NCBI RefSeq assembly: GCF_030549525.1
Contig: NZ_CP130831.1
Span: forward strand, 4,365,501 to 4,429,500
Length of the DNA stretch: 64,000 nucleotides
Direction: 5' to 3'
Origin: Stenotrophomonas sp. 704A1
GTDB lineage: Bacteria; Pseudomonadota; Gammaproteobacteria; Xanthomonadales; Xanthomonadaceae
Below, piece by piece: positions 1 through 8,752 of this stretch (within the stretch, counting starts at the first letter, position 1; each line of letters opens with the position of its first letter). The notes under the pieces were generated by a model. The model ran no database searches, was not told where the DNA came from, and saw only the letters and a list, made by a program, of their open reading frames with translations. Made by a program: the position numbers and the translations under genes.

Positions 1-1016
1 ATGCCCAGCGCGCCGGCGCGGGCCTGATTGTCAGCGAGGGAGCCCCCATCTCGGAAATGGGGCGTGGGAACCTCTTCACACCAGGCTTGTTCCGGCAGTC
101 GCAGGTCGACGCCTGGCGCAAGGTGACCAATGCAGTACACGCGGCCGGCGGCACGATCTTTGCCCAGCTCTGGCACGTCGGCCGAGTATCACATTCCAGC
201 CTGTATCCCGAAAACGCGGCTCCGGTCAGTGCCTCGGCAAGGCGAGCCAATGGTGCAAAGGCATACGCCTGGACGGAAGAGAGCACACCGGGATTTGTGC
301 AGAGTTCCATGCCGCGCGCTCTGCAGACGGAAGAAGTTTCTGTGGTTGCGCAGGAGTATGCGCAAGCAGCGGCCCATGCGATCACGGCCGGGTTCGACGG
401 CGTGGAAATTCATGGCGCCAATGGTTACCTCATCGACCAGTTCCTCAATCCGCTGGTGAACGATCGCGAGGACAGCTATACCGGCAGCACCATCGAAGGA
501 CGTACCCGATTTGCCCTGGAAGTGGTTGACGCAGTCTGTGAAAGGATCGGGCGTGAGAGAACAGCCATCAGGCTCTCACCCTACGGCCAAGCGTTTGACA
601 TGCCGCTGTTTGAGGACATCGACGAGACCTTCAAAGCACTGGCAGTCGAGCTTTCCAAGAGAGGCATTGCCTACGTGCACCTGATGGATCATCCGCGGGC
701 CAATCTGGGCTTGGCACCAATCGAAGCGTCTCCAAGCGCCTTCGACGACCTGCGCGCCCAGATGCGCCAACTGATGCCGGGCACGCCGCTGATGCTGGCC
801 GGCAACATGACTGCTGAACGAGCCAATGCGCTGCTCGAAGAAGGTGAGATCGACATGGCGGCTTTCGGGCGGTTGTTCATCCCCAATCCTGATCTTGTTG
901 AGCGCCTACGCAATCGCTGGCCCTTGGCGATTCCCGACCCGTCGACGTTCTACGGCGGAGGAGCTGCCGGGTACATCGATTTCCCTACCTACAGCGAATG
1001 CACCCCACAGCGCTGA
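1..1016 (+). CDS. Old Yellow Enzyme family FMN-dependent ene-reductase, 5' end missing
   Basis: This is an NADH:flavin oxidoreductase of the Old Yellow Enzyme family, a TIM-barrel flavoprotein that reduces activated C=C bonds or nitro groups in the cytoplasm. The reading frame is open from base 3, where it reads AQRAGAGLIVSEG, an internal OYE sequence, so the true start lies left of the window; the ATG at 57 is internal. The FAQLWHVGR segment and the HGANGYLIDQFLNP block near nt 411-450 carry the His/Asn substrate pair and the following Tyr. A late AGNM and an AFGRLFIPNPDL phosphate-binding segment are also present. About 337 residues are visible, so little is missing. The next gene begins 25 bp downstream on the same strand. 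The family is certain; the substrate is unknown. Confidence 0.93.
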   Translation, partial: AQRAGAGLIVSEGAPISEMGRGNLFTPGLFRQSQVDAWRKVTNAVHAAGGTIFAQLWHVGRVSHSSLYPENAAPVSASARRANGAKAYAWTEESTPGFVQSSMPRALQTEEVSVVAQEYAQAAAHAITAGFDGVEIHGANGYLIDQFLNPLVNDREDSYTGSTIEGRTRFALEVVDAVCERIGRERTAIRLSPYGQAFDMPLFEDIDETFKALAVELSKRGIAYVHLMDHPRANLGLAPIEASPSAFDDLRAQMRQLMPGTPLMLAGNMTAERANALLEEGEIDMAAFGRLFIPNPDLVERLRNRWPLAIPDPSTFYGGGAAGYIDFPTYSECTPQR

Positions 1017-1041
1017 CACGTGCCTACAGGACTGCAATCAG

Positions 1042-1935
1042 ATGAATCTTCCAGACAATCAAACCTTGCGCCTTCACTTCCCGCAGTGGCAGGGTGGTAA
1101 CAATCCGCCTTACCACTTGGGCGCGCAGTTGCTGGCGTGGTTGGCGCCACAGTCTTCCGGCCCCATGGAAGAGGTGTTCGTTCCCGTTCCCGATGGGACA
1201 GCGCTGGAGAAAGAGAACGGGATCGTCGCGCGAGGTGCTCTCATCCAGCAGCAGCGCGAAGCGCGTCGCTTGATCGACAAGCACAGGCCCGACCGCCTGG
1301 TAGTACTCGGTGGCGACTGCCTGGTGGATCTCGCGCCATTCGCATACTTGAACGAGCGGTATGGTGGCGACCTGGCCGTGCTATGGGTAGACAGCCACCC
1401 GGATATATCCACGCCGGAACAGCTCCCGACTGCCCATGCAATGGTGTTGGCGAGCCTCATGGGCCAGGCGGACCCCGAGTTCGCGGCCGAAGTCGCAGTG
1501 CCCGTCAAGCCGGCCAACGTTCTGTACGTGGGCGTCCATGACCCCAATGCATGGGAAGCGAAAGAGATGGAACGTCTGGGCTTGCGAAACGTCAGCCCTG
1601 AGATGCTGGCCGAGCAAGGCAGCGCACCTGTTCTGGATTGGCTTCGCTCCACAGGCGCCCGACATGTGGCCGTCCACTTTGATCTGGATGTCCTGGAGAC
1701 CAGCGGGTTTAGAGCACAGTTGATGGCAAACCCTTCAGGCCTGTCACCCTTCCTGCAGGGCGTTGCTCAAGGCGAGCTCTCCATGACACAGGTGATCAGC
1801 GTGCTGCGAGACGTCGCCGAGGTTGCAGATGTGGTTGGCCTGGGCATCGCTGAGCACCTGCCTTGGGATGCAATCAATCTGAAAAGAATGCTGGAGCAGC
1901 TTCCACTGATCGGCACGCCTCCGCAGCGCGGCTGA
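1042..1935 (+). CDS. Arginase/agmatinase/formimidoylglutamase superfamily protein
   Basis: This 297-residue protein belongs to the arginase-fold ureohydrolases, binuclear manganese enzymes that hydrolyse guanidino or formimino groups. The metal-site motifs are recognisable. DSHPD corresponds to the DAHxD ligand triad, HFDLDVLE to the SFDxD ligand pair, and a late IAEHLPWD to the conserved Glu region. The first motif reads GGDC where most active family members have GGDH, so one ligand is changed. I chose the ATG at 1042 because the frame remains open upstream but there overlaps the previous gene in another frame without homology. It follows the ene-reductase gene by 25 bp and is probably cotranscribed with it. 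Substrate and activity cannot be assigned. Confidence 0.82.
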   Translation: MNLPDNQTLRLHFPQWQGGNNPPYHLGAQLLAWLAPQSSGPMEEVFVPVPDGTALEKENGIVARGALIQQQREARRLIDKHRPDRLVVLGGDCLVDLAPFAYLNERYGGDLAVLWVDSHPDISTPEQLPTAHAMVLASLMGQADPEFAAEVAVPVKPANVLYVGVHDPNAWEAKEMERLGLRNVSPEMLAEQGSAPVLDWLRSTGARHVAVHFDLDVLETSGFRAQLMANPSGLSPFLQGVAQGELSMTQVISVLRDVAEVADVVGLGIAEHLPWDAINLKRMLEQLPLIGTPPQRG

Positions 1936-2016
1936 CATCCGTTGCATCGAAGGAATCTTGCCGAGCCATCCAACGGCCGTATGTTCCGCCAAACTCGACC
2001 CCAAGCTGCCACAGTC

Positions 2017-2480
2017 ATGAATTCTCAAACCTCCCGTGTCGCTCGCATCCTCGGCACTGAGCTTCCCCTTATTCAAGCGCCGATGTCCTGAATCACCAGC
2101 GCGGCGTTCGTTGCCGCAGTGTCTGAAGCCGGCGGACTGGGCGTCCTCGGTCCTAGCGCGGGCCAAAACACGCTCTCATCCGGTCCTGCAGAAACCATCG
2201 GCCGCATGCGTGCAGAGATCCGCAAGACACGAAGCCTTACCTGCAAACCGTTCGGATTGAACGTATTGCTCACCAGCGGAGAGCCGTTGGATGCGTTCAC
2301 GTCGGATTGGATCCAGATGGGAGCAGAGGAAGGTGTGAGACACTTTGTGTGCGTCGGAAATGCCACTGAACAATCGTTCGGACATATCAAGGGACTGGGC
2401 GGGACGATCATCCATCGTCCTCTGACCCCCACGGTGGCAAATATGCGGGAGGCGGAGGCGCTGGGCGCTGACATTCTGGT
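2017..2480 (+). pseudogene. Nitronate monooxygenase (2-nitropropane dioxygenase family) remnant
   Basis: Translation from the ATG at 2017 reads MNSQTSRVARILGTELPLIQ followed by APMS, then a TGA stop at 2086-2088 where the family has Trp, then ITSAAFVAAVSEAGGLG in the same frame. That is the FMN-binding N-terminus of nitronate monooxygenases, which oxidise nitroalkanes. Homology continues through GLNVLLTSGEPLDAF and GADILVATGYD, where the family normally continues with a glycine-rich segment and another 150 or so residues. Here it ends in unrelated sequence just before the next gene. The gene therefore carries both a nonsense mutation and a 3' truncation and should not make an active enzyme. 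It lies on the same strand as the preceding two metabolic genes and may be the decayed third member of their operon. Confidence 0.8.
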
Positions 2481-2638
2481 CGCCACCGGATACGATTCAA
2501 CAGCAGACTGCCGCTTGCTGGCCAACCCCCGTGGCGGTACGCTCGAGGCAAGTACCCGGCTTGCGCGACCTGTCCGCCAGCTCTGTATCAGCGGACATCA
2601 GTGCCCGTTGCCGCCGGGCAATACCAGGGGGGAATATC

Positions 2639-3373
2639 ATGAAAGCGTCGTATACGTTACCGCTTTTGGTGGTCGCTTTACTGTGCACTTCTTGCGAGAC
2701 GCTGAATCCTCACAAGACGAGTCGATCGGCCGTGGGAGTAGCAGGCAGCGAGGACACGCGCGGCACGCTTTTCGTTTGGGATAGCGATGTATCAGCTGCA
2801 GTTGCCTACCCTCATCGAACCATCTCCGAAGATGGAGCCATCAATGCGACTGCGATATGCATGCAGCGCGCTATGACAGCCGGCGCGGTCTCCGCCGAGG
2901 TCTCAGCCGCCATCAACGACACCGCCGCTGCGCTCATTAATCCCACAGCAAAAGTGACGGGCGAGCCACTCGCCCAAGGTGCTGTGGCTGTTAGCAAGGC
3001 TATTACTACTCTCGCAGTCTCCACTGAGCGCACTGCATATGTTGATACGACCCTTTTCTATCTATGCCAGCTCCACGCGAACGGCGGACTTAACTCTGCA
3101 CAATTGGACAGGCTGGTGGGCGACTTGATCGAAAAGAGCACCGCTATGCAGCCCGTGCATGCCGAACTGACGCAGGTTGCGGCGCCCGACCTCGCGGAGC
3201 GTGCTGCGCTCGCGAGAGAGCGTGCAGCAGCGAAGCGTGCTGAGGCGGCGGAGGCAGAACGCGAAGCCAAGCGTTTGCAGGACGAGGAAGATAGAGCGAG
3301 AACACCGACGACTGGGACCGACGGGGTGATTCAGCCCGTCCAACCTACGCCGCCCGCGCAACCCACTACGTAA
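2639..3373 (+). CDS. Putative lipoprotein of unknown function with a charged helical C-terminal part
   Basis: The 244-residue product begins MKASYTLPLLVVALLCTSC, a signal peptide ending in a weak lipobox with Cys19 as probable lipid-attachment site. The ATG follows a purine-rich AGGGGGGAAT box at suitable distance, which decides this start over an in-frame upstream one. The middle is rich in Ala, Thr and Ser. Residues from about 180 to 225 are strongly charged and Ala/Arg/Glu-rich and probably form a coiled coil. The last 20 residues are Pro/Thr-rich. I do not recognise the family. A role at the inner face of the outer membrane is inferred only from the signal. It stands alone after the broken monooxygenase gene. 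Confidence 0.7.
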   Translation: MKASYTLPLLVVALLCTSCETLNPHKTSRSAVGVAGSEDTRGTLFVWDSDVSAAVAYPHRTISEDGAINATAICMQRAMTAGAVSAEVSAAINDTAAALINPTAKVTGEPLAQGAVAVSKAITTLAVSTERTAYVDTTLFYLCQLHANGGLNSAQLDRLVGDLIEKSTAMQPVHAELTQVAAPDLAERAALARERAAAKRAEAAEAEREAKRLQDEEDRARTPTTGTDGVIQPVQPTPPAQPTT

Positions 3374-3666
3374 CCATCTTCTGGCATCTCACAGATGCAG
3401 CGCGATCTTGGAGCGACCGGGGCCGACAAACAAGCCCTCGCACAAACAGGCGCAGCTGTTGGCTCGGCGCTCGCTCCGGCTTTACGTTTATGGTCGCGCA
3501 GAGATCCGGTTTGGGTCGCATGACGCCCTGCGGCCGGAAGCGGACATCGATCGCAAGAGCCCCACGTATCGCGGCGCACCGGCCCATCTCAGTTCTATAC
3601 GCTCAATGGCCGTCTACCTGCCCGCACTGCTGCCCATCAACGTGCAGGCTGCCTCGGCAACCCGCT

Positions 3667-4284
3667 TTAACCCCCGCGCAGCAGATACAGCGCAACCAGG
3701 AATGGCCACAGCGAGTTGATCGATGAAAACAGGCGCTGGGTCAGCCCTCTGAAGCCGTCCGGGTCCGCGCCCACCAGGTTCAACCAGAGATAGACGATGC
3801 CAGCGATGCTCACCAAAGCAGTCACCGCGTACGCCCTTCGGTTGGCAGACCACGCGCCCAATTCGATGTGCGACATCGCCGGTGCAATGATGTTTGCGAT
3901 ACCGATGGTATAGAACCCGTGCATCGGATGGCCCATGGGCCAGAGCCCGTTGGTCAGCATGGAGATGCCAAAGACCATCCAGCAGATCGCGCCTACGGCA
4001 ATCCGGTGGCCGGACTCCCGCCATACCCCGATGGCAAACGCCACGAACCCCATGCCAGCGCCGATGGCGGCGATCCTGGCGCAGACGCTTGCGAGCGTTG
4101 GCGCCTGCAGCAGTTCGCTGGCGTGTTGTGCAAGCGGGTTGTAGCCCGGCGCAAACGCTGCGGCAACGCTGGTCCAGAACAGGAACCATGGAAGGGGAAC
4201 CAGACCTGCGGAGACGAGAAGTCGGCTGCGGCGTGACACGTACCGTGATCCTTGTACCGGCTTGCGCCAGTGGGTGGAATCCAT
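3667..4284 (-). CDS. DUF998 family integral membrane protein
   Basis: The 205-residue protein has about six hydrophobic segments and the features of DUF998: GYNPLAQHASELLQAP after the first membrane span, then a span ending in WPMGHPMHGFYTIGIAN. The family has no established biochemical role. The start at 4284 leaves a short basic cytoplasmic N-terminus before the first span; no strong ribosome site is seen. Both neighbours are on the opposite strand, and a 7-bp inverted repeat (4302-4308 with 4314-4320) lies just upstream and could be part of its promoter. The 293 bp between 3374 and 3666 contain no convincing gene. Confidence 0.72.
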   Translation of the reverse strand: MDSTHWRKPVQGSRYVSRRSRLLVSAGLVPLPWFLFWTSVAAAFAPGYNPLAQHASELLQAPTLASVCARIAAIGAGMGFVAFAIGVWRESGHRIAVGAICWMVFGISMLTNGLWPMGHPMHGFYTIGIANIIAPAMSHIELGAWSANRRAYAVTALVSIAGIVYLWLNLVGADPDGFRGLTQRLFSSINSLWPFLVALYLLRGG

Positions 4285-4559
4285 TCAAGCGTCGCAAAGC
4301 CGTCCTGCTGCGGGCAGGACGACCTTGGGTGGCTACAGCTGTAGTCAGATTCTGCGTGGCGCCCCGTGGGGTCAATAGGTAGAAAGTCACTCTGGCCTGG
4401 AAGTGAGGCGGACGAGGGCCTTGTGGCAGGCGTGCGCCGAAGGTCGTATCGGGTGGGTGCCGAAGGCAGCGGAGCGGCAGAGGAGACCCAGACACCATCT
4501 TGCTCCGCTCTGCGCATCTTAAAGCGGTAAAGTTGCCCCATCCCGTGCTCAGGTCTGCC

Positions 4560-5420
4560 ATGCCCGCGATCGACCAGAATGACATTGTCGGTGCGCAGCA
4601 CGAAGTGCAACGGCTTCTTGGCCGCTGCATTCTGCGCCTTCAGCAATGCGAGCAACTCATGAAGTCCATGCTCGTCCATCAGGAGTGGTCCGGTACGCTG
4701 AAAACCCTCCCAGTCGCCTTGGACAACCGCAAAGCCAAGTTCGGTGGCAAGACAATGGGCATGTTGGTGGGTCATTTGACTGCCGAATGCGTGGTGAAGG
4801 AAGGCAGCGCCCCCCCCGGGGAGCCATCCGACTACGACGCCAATCCATGCTCTATCAGTTCGCACACGAGAATCAGTTTGCCAGCGGAATCCCATGCGGC
4901 CCTGCAAACAGATCTGCGTGAGCTGGTGAACCTCAGGAACACACTCGTTCACCACTTCATCGAGCAACACGACCTATGGACTGTCGAAGGATGCCTGCAG
5001 GCGCAGGGTGCGCTCAGCAGTGCCTACACGAGGGTCGACCAACAGCTCCAGCGACTGTGCCCTATCGCTGAAGGGATGGACGAGGTCAGAAGAGAGTTTG
5101 CGGAGCGGCTGCGATCACCCATGGCGCATGAGTTTGTGGTCAACGGCATCGCGCCTGATGGCCAGATTCACTGGCCCATCGCGGGTGTTGTCAGTGCGCT
5201 GAGGCAAGCCTGCCGAGAACGGTCCATCGACGGCTGGTTGAATCTGGACACAGCTGTTCGTTGGGTTTCCGAGCATCATCCGGAACAGACTCCGAAGAAA
5301 TACGGCTGCGCCCGGTGGCGGCATGTCATTCATGAGTCCAAGCAGTTCGATTTGCGCCATTTCACTCACAACGGACAGTTCGGGGCGTGGCTCCGTGAGC
5401 GGGTCAACTCGCCGAGTTGA
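4560..5420 (+). CDS. OST-HTH/LOTUS domain-containing protein
   Basis: The predicted 286-residue protein starts at the ATG at 4560 (MPAIDQNDIVGAQHE); the same frame is open 20 codons further up, but those residues look non-coding. Residues 1-190 are a largely helical region of unknown fold with a conserved-looking LVNLRNTLVHHFIEQHD segment. The last 80 or so residues fit the LOTUS (OST-HTH) winged-helix pattern: a helix, GWLNLDTAVRWVSEHHP, KKYGCARWRHVIHESKQFDL, then a final strand and turn. Eukaryotic LOTUS domains bind RNA or RNA helicases; bacterial ones are poorly studied and often associated with RNA turnover. The protein lacks a signal peptide and should be cytoplasmic. It stands alone. 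Confidence 0.68.
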   Translation: MPAIDQNDIVGAQHEVQRLLGRCILRLQQCEQLMKSMLVHQEWSGTLKTLPVALDNRKAKFGGKTMGMLVGHLTAECVVKEGSAPPGEPSDYDANPCSISSHTRISLPAESHAALQTDLRELVNLRNTLVHHFIEQHDLWTVEGCLQAQGALSSAYTRVDQQLQRLCPIAEGMDEVRREFAERLRSPMAHEFVVNGIAPDGQIHWPIAGVVSALRQACRERSIDGWLNLDTAVRWVSEHHPEQTPKKYGCARWRHVIHESKQFDLRHFTHNGQFGAWLRERVNSPS

Positions 5421-5889
5421 AGAGGCAGTTCCACCAGCCCCGCGAGCCGTCACCTACTGCGTGACGTCGCATCTGACGCACAAAGCCCCTTTGACTAAAG
5501 GATCTGACGATACGGTCCCAGAAGTGTCGTTCCTCCCGCAGCACAAGGATCTTGGACCACCCCACGCTATGCCAAAATGCCAAAAACGTCCTGGGCGTTG
5601 GCGGCATTGACCCTACCCCCTTGGCATTTCCAACAACATCAGGCAACTCTGGTAGAGCCACCGACAACGGGTGGCCGGGCGTCGAAAACCCGATTCACTA
5701 GACGTTGTTTACGCTTGCCAGCCGGTACCGCCACGCGTGGTGCCGGCTGGCAATCCGTCTGCCGGCTACGGCGGACGGTGCGTGGGGGTCTTGTACCCGC
5801 CGGCATTGTCTAGTGATCCGGTTTTCGAGCCACGCATCGTCCGCCACCTTTATCGGTGGCGGCTTCTGCCTGCATGCACGGAGCCAGCC
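5421..5889. other. Gene-free 469-bp stretch with three strong inverted repeats
   Basis: No convincing coding sequence is visible. Three hairpins lie close together before the next gene. Arms 5715-5729 and 5739-5753 (TTGCCAGCCGGTACC and its partner) pair over 15 bp with one G-U pair. Arms 5755-5764 and 5769-5778 pair over 10 bp with one G-U pair around the loop GCTA. Arms 5841-5848 and 5855-5862 (CCGCCACC/GGTGGCGG) pair perfectly around TTTATC. They do not end in GTAG and lack T-runs, so they are neither the REP type seen elsewhere in the window nor ordinary terminators. They could form a structured leader for the small gene at 5890. Confidence 0.6.
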
Positions 5890-6246
5890 ATGACCACGCC
5901 GCACTCCCCTCCCCCGCACCCCATCCAGGAAGCGCCGTTACCCGGACCTGCCCTCGACCCCAACAGCCTCATCGCCATCCTGCACAGCATCGGCGCCGGT
6001 GCTGCAGCCGACGGCCAGCCGTGGCCCGAGCGCCACCACCTGCGCAGCCGGCAGATGCAGTTGTCCGACGCCGACTGCGCGCTCACCGGCCAGCGCATCG
6101 TGCAGGAGATCCTGCTGGCGGCCGAGCGCACGCGCCAGAACGGTGATCCCGAACAGTACGTGGGCGATCGTGTGATGGAGGGGTTGGTGATGGCCGATAT
6201 CGCACTCACGGCCTTCATCCACGAACGCGTGCGGCCGCGCGAGTGA
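5890..6246 (+). CDS. Small conserved-looking protein of unknown function
   Basis: This encodes a 118-residue soluble protein with a Pro-rich first 20 residues followed by a mainly helical body (QRIVQEILLAAERTRQ, then GLVMADIALTAFIHERV). No signal peptide or membrane span is present. I chose the ATG at 5890 because upstream codons in this frame overlap the hairpin-rich leader and look non-coding. The layout, a small acidic helical protein behind a structured leader, resembles small DUF proteins that occur in several copies in pseudomonad and xanthomonad genomes, but I cannot assign it to a named family. It is followed after 46 bp by another small gene on the same strand. Confidence 0.65.
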   Translation: MTTPHSPPPHPIQEAPLPGPALDPNSLIAILHSIGAGAAADGQPWPERHHLRSRQMQLSDADCALTGQRIVQEILLAAERTRQNGDPEQYVGDRVMEGLVMADIALTAFIHERVRPRE

Positions 6247-6292
6247 AGATGTGCTCGTGGATATTCCGTTCTGCCTGTGCGCGGGGTGATGC

Positions 6293-6781
6293 ATGAGCAA
6301 GCACCGCCTTGCCGCTGCGGCGGTGTGCATCGTGGTGATCGGCACGGTATGGGCGGGGTGGCCCGAGCCAGCGGGCGATCAGGTGTGGACCTACCAGAAG
6401 CTGCAGCCGGCTGATTACCGGGCGCTGCACAGTGATGCGCTCGGCTTCGTGACCGCAAAGGCCAAGGAAGGCTTTGAGCTGCACCCGCGCTATGCCGGGG
6501 TGACGTCCTTCGAGATCCGGTGCAAGGGTGTTCTGGTGATGGACGTGGAGAACGCCCCTTCACGCGTGCTGATCCGCATGCCCGCCGATGCTCGGTGGCG
6601 GGCGCCGGATATCGAGCGCCTGCGTCTCAGCTTCGAGCGTTGGCTGGATCTGCACCAGAGCCGGGGGCGGCTGCTGGTGGAGCGTGCGGGGCCGTCGTGG
6701 GTTGAGGCGCGGTTTGGGCGCTTCGGTGGGGCGGTGCCTGGTGGGCAGCGTTGCGCGTTTGAGCCTCGCTCGCGTCGTTGA
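6293..6781 (+). CDS. Hypothetical exported or membrane-anchored protein
   Basis: The 162-residue product opens with MSKHRLAAAAVCIVVIGTVW, a signal anchor or signal peptide, followed by a periplasmic-looking domain with alternating strand patterns (VTSFEIRCKGVLVMDV, then SRVLIRMPADARWRAPD) and an Arg-rich tail. I do not recognise a family. The coding character is good over most of its length, but the last 30 residues (FGRFGGAVPGGQRCAFE) are of low complexity and could be a frame-shifted end. It is 146 bp upstream of comM on the same strand. Confidence 0.6.
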   Translation: MSKHRLAAAAVCIVVIGTVWAGWPEPAGDQVWTYQKLQPADYRALHSDALGFVTAKAKEGFELHPRYAGVTSFEIRCKGVLVMDVENAPSRVLIRMPADARWRAPDIERLRLSFERWLDLHQSRGRLLVERAGPSWVEARFGRFGGAVPGGQRCAFEPRSRR

Positions 6782-6926
6782 TTGCAGAGATCAGTTTGCC
6801 GCAAAGGAGAGTGAGGCAGAACGCAACCATCTGTCGGAATCTCCCGAGTCGCTTCACCAGCAAGTCCCGATGGTGCCCCGCAGATTGCCCCCTCACCATC
6901 AAGCGCTCCTCCGCAGGAAGCCACAC

Positions 6927-8432
6927 ATGAGCCTGGCGCTGGTCCACAGCCGTGCCCGCGCCGGGGTCGATGCCCCGCTGGTGCGCATCGAGGTGCATCT
7001 TTCTGGCGGTCTGCCGGTCACCCAGATCGTCGGCCTGGCCGAGACCAGCGTGCGCGAGTCGCGCGAGCGTGTGCGTGCCGCCCTGCTCTGCGCGCGCTTC
7101 GACTTCCCGCAGCGGCGTATCACCCTCAACCTCGCACCGGCCGACCTGCCCAAGGAAGGCGGTCGCTACGACTTGGCGATTGCCTTGGGCATCCTCGCCG
7201 CCAGCGGCCAGGTCGATCCGCAGTCGCTGCTGCAGTACGAATTCCTCGGCGAACTTGGCCTGACCGGCGAGCTGCGGCCGGTGGCGGGTGCATTGCCCGC
7301 TGCGATTGCAGCGGCTGAAGCAGGGCGCATCCTGGTGGTGCCGCCCGGCAATGCCGCCGAGGCAGCGCTGGCCGAGCACGCCGATGTACGCGTGGCGCGC
7401 ACGCTGCTGGAATGCTGCGCCGGGCTGGGCAATCCGCGCCTGCTGCCGCCGGTGGAGCGCGTGGATACCACACCGCTGCCGCTGCCGGATCTGGCCGATG
7501 TGCGCGGTCAGGCCGTGGCGCGGCGGGCGTTGGAAGTGGCCGCCGCCGGTGGCCACCATCTGCTGCTGATCGGCAGCCCCGGCTGCGGCAAGACCCTGCT
7601 GGCCTCGCGCCTGCCCAGCCTGCTGCCGGACACCGACGAGTCCGAGGCCCTGCAGCTGGCGGCCATCGCCTCGGTCAGCGGCGATGGCCTGGACCCGACA
7701 CGCTGGCGGCAGCGCCCGTTCCGGGCGCCGCACCACAGTGCCAGTGCAGCGGCATTGGTGGGCGGCGGCAACCCGCCCTGCCCTGGCGAGATCTCACTGG
7801 CGCACCATGGCGTGCTGTTCCTGGATGAACTGCCCGAATGGAACCGCAGCGCGTTGGAAACGCTGCGCGAACCGCTGGAGTCTGGTCACATCCGTATTGC
7901 CCGCGCGGCACGCAGCGTGCAGTACCCGGCGCGCTTCCAGCTGGTGGCGGCGATGAATCCGTGCCCGTGCGGCTGGGCCGGCGACCGCAGCAACCGCTGC
8001 CTGTGCAGCGACGAGCGCATCAGCCGCTACCGCGCGCGGGTCTCGGGCCCGCTGCTGGACCGCATCGACCTGCATATCAGCGTGGCGCGCATGGACGCGG
8101 CGGAACTGCGCGAAACCACCCCGCTGGGCGAACCCAGCGCCACCGTGCGCGCCCGCGTAGTGGGCGCGCATGCGCGGCAGCAATCACGCGGCGGGCTGAA
8201 CGCGCATCTGCCGCCGGCAGCGCTACGTGCGTGTACACGCCTGAGCGACGCCGACCAGGACCTGCTGGAACAGGCCATCGAGCGGTTGCAGCTGTCAGCC
8301 CGGGCGATGCACCGCATCCTGCGGGTGGCGCGCACGATCGCCGATCTTGCCGAGAGCGGGGCCATCCAGACCGCGCACCTGGCTGAGGCGATCGGCTACC
8401 GGCAGCTGGACCGCGGTACGCCCGGCGCGTAG
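6927..8432 (+). CDS. comM: ComM/YifB-family Mg-chelatase-like AAA+ ATPase
   Basis: ComM is a hexameric AAA+ helicase that promotes branch migration during natural transformation, extending RecA-made heteroduplexes in the cytoplasm. The 501-residue product matches the family's usual length. An N-terminal ChlI-like domain (residues 1-170, with VGLAETSVRESRERVRAAL) is followed by Walker A GSPGCGKT (216-223), Walker B VLFLDEL (about 296-302), the CPCGWAGD...C.C cysteine segment near residue 355, and the C-terminal Mg-chelatase domain ending in AEAIGYRQLDR. I chose the ATG at 6927 because homology begins there (MSLALVHSRA). The last 264 bp are repeated at 10307, so this intact copy is followed by foreign-looking sequence. 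Confidence 0.95.
   Translation: MSLALVHSRARAGVDAPLVRIEVHLSGGLPVTQIVGLAETSVRESRERVRAALLCARFDFPQRRITLNLAPADLPKEGGRYDLAIALGILAASGQVDPQSLLQYEFLGELGLTGELRPVAGALPAAIAAAEAGRILVVPPGNAAEAALAEHADVRVARTLLECCAGLGNPRLLPPVERVDTTPLPLPDLADVRGQAVARRALEVAAAGGHHLLLIGSPGCGKTLLASRLPSLLPDTDESEALQLAAIASVSGDGLDPTRWRQRPFRAPHHSASAAALVGGGNPPCPGEISLAHHGVLFLDELPEWNRSALETLREPLESGHIRIARAARSVQYPARFQLVAAMNPCPCGWAGDRSNRCLCSDERISRYRARVSGPLLDRIDLHISVARMDAAELRETTPLGEPSATVRARVVGAHARQQSRGGLNAHLPPAALRACTRLSDADQDLLEQAIERLQLSARAMHRILRVARTIADLAESGAIQTAHLAEAIGYRQLDRGTPGA
8169..8432 (+). repeat. Direct repeat, copy 1: 3' end of comM
   Basis: These 264 bp, from the CATGCGCGGCAG start to the comM stop codon, recur at 10307-10570 in the same orientation and same length, with about seven substitutions and no gaps. 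Identity stops sharply at the stop codon on this side, where a less GC-rich sequence (GTGACAATTTTCAAAG) follows. Confidence 0.95.
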
Positions 8433-8752
8433 GTGACAATTTTCAAAGTCAGTGTGACTAAACCAAAGCCATGCGACTGACAGACGACGAAGGCGGCACT
8501 TCAGTTTTGATTTTCAATCAATGAATTAGAAGGGTCAGCTCTCATCACGTTGCACTCAGAACAACGCAACCCCGGCAAATTCGTAAGAGGGCTGCGACGA
8601 GCATCACCGAAACATTGGGGCTTGAGGGCGGGACTCGGTATCGAGTTCGATGCCGAGTCTTCTTCTGGCCGAAAGCGGATGTCGTCTCCAACGCCAGCCT
8701 CTTGCGGGCGGCCACCTGAGCGCCCTCTCTTTGAAGCGGCTACGGGCGTGCG
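8433..8752. other. Gene-free 320-bp segment with terminator-like hairpin
   Basis: The sequence is less GC-rich than its surroundings, especially 8440-8530, and shows no coding pattern. A strong hairpin spans 8632-8659: GACTCGGTATCGA pairs with TCGATGCCGAGTC over 13 bp with one G-U pair, followed by TTCTTCTGG. It could terminate transcription from comM, although the T-run is poor. This is the left part of the segment enclosed by the two comM repeats. Confidence 0.55.
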
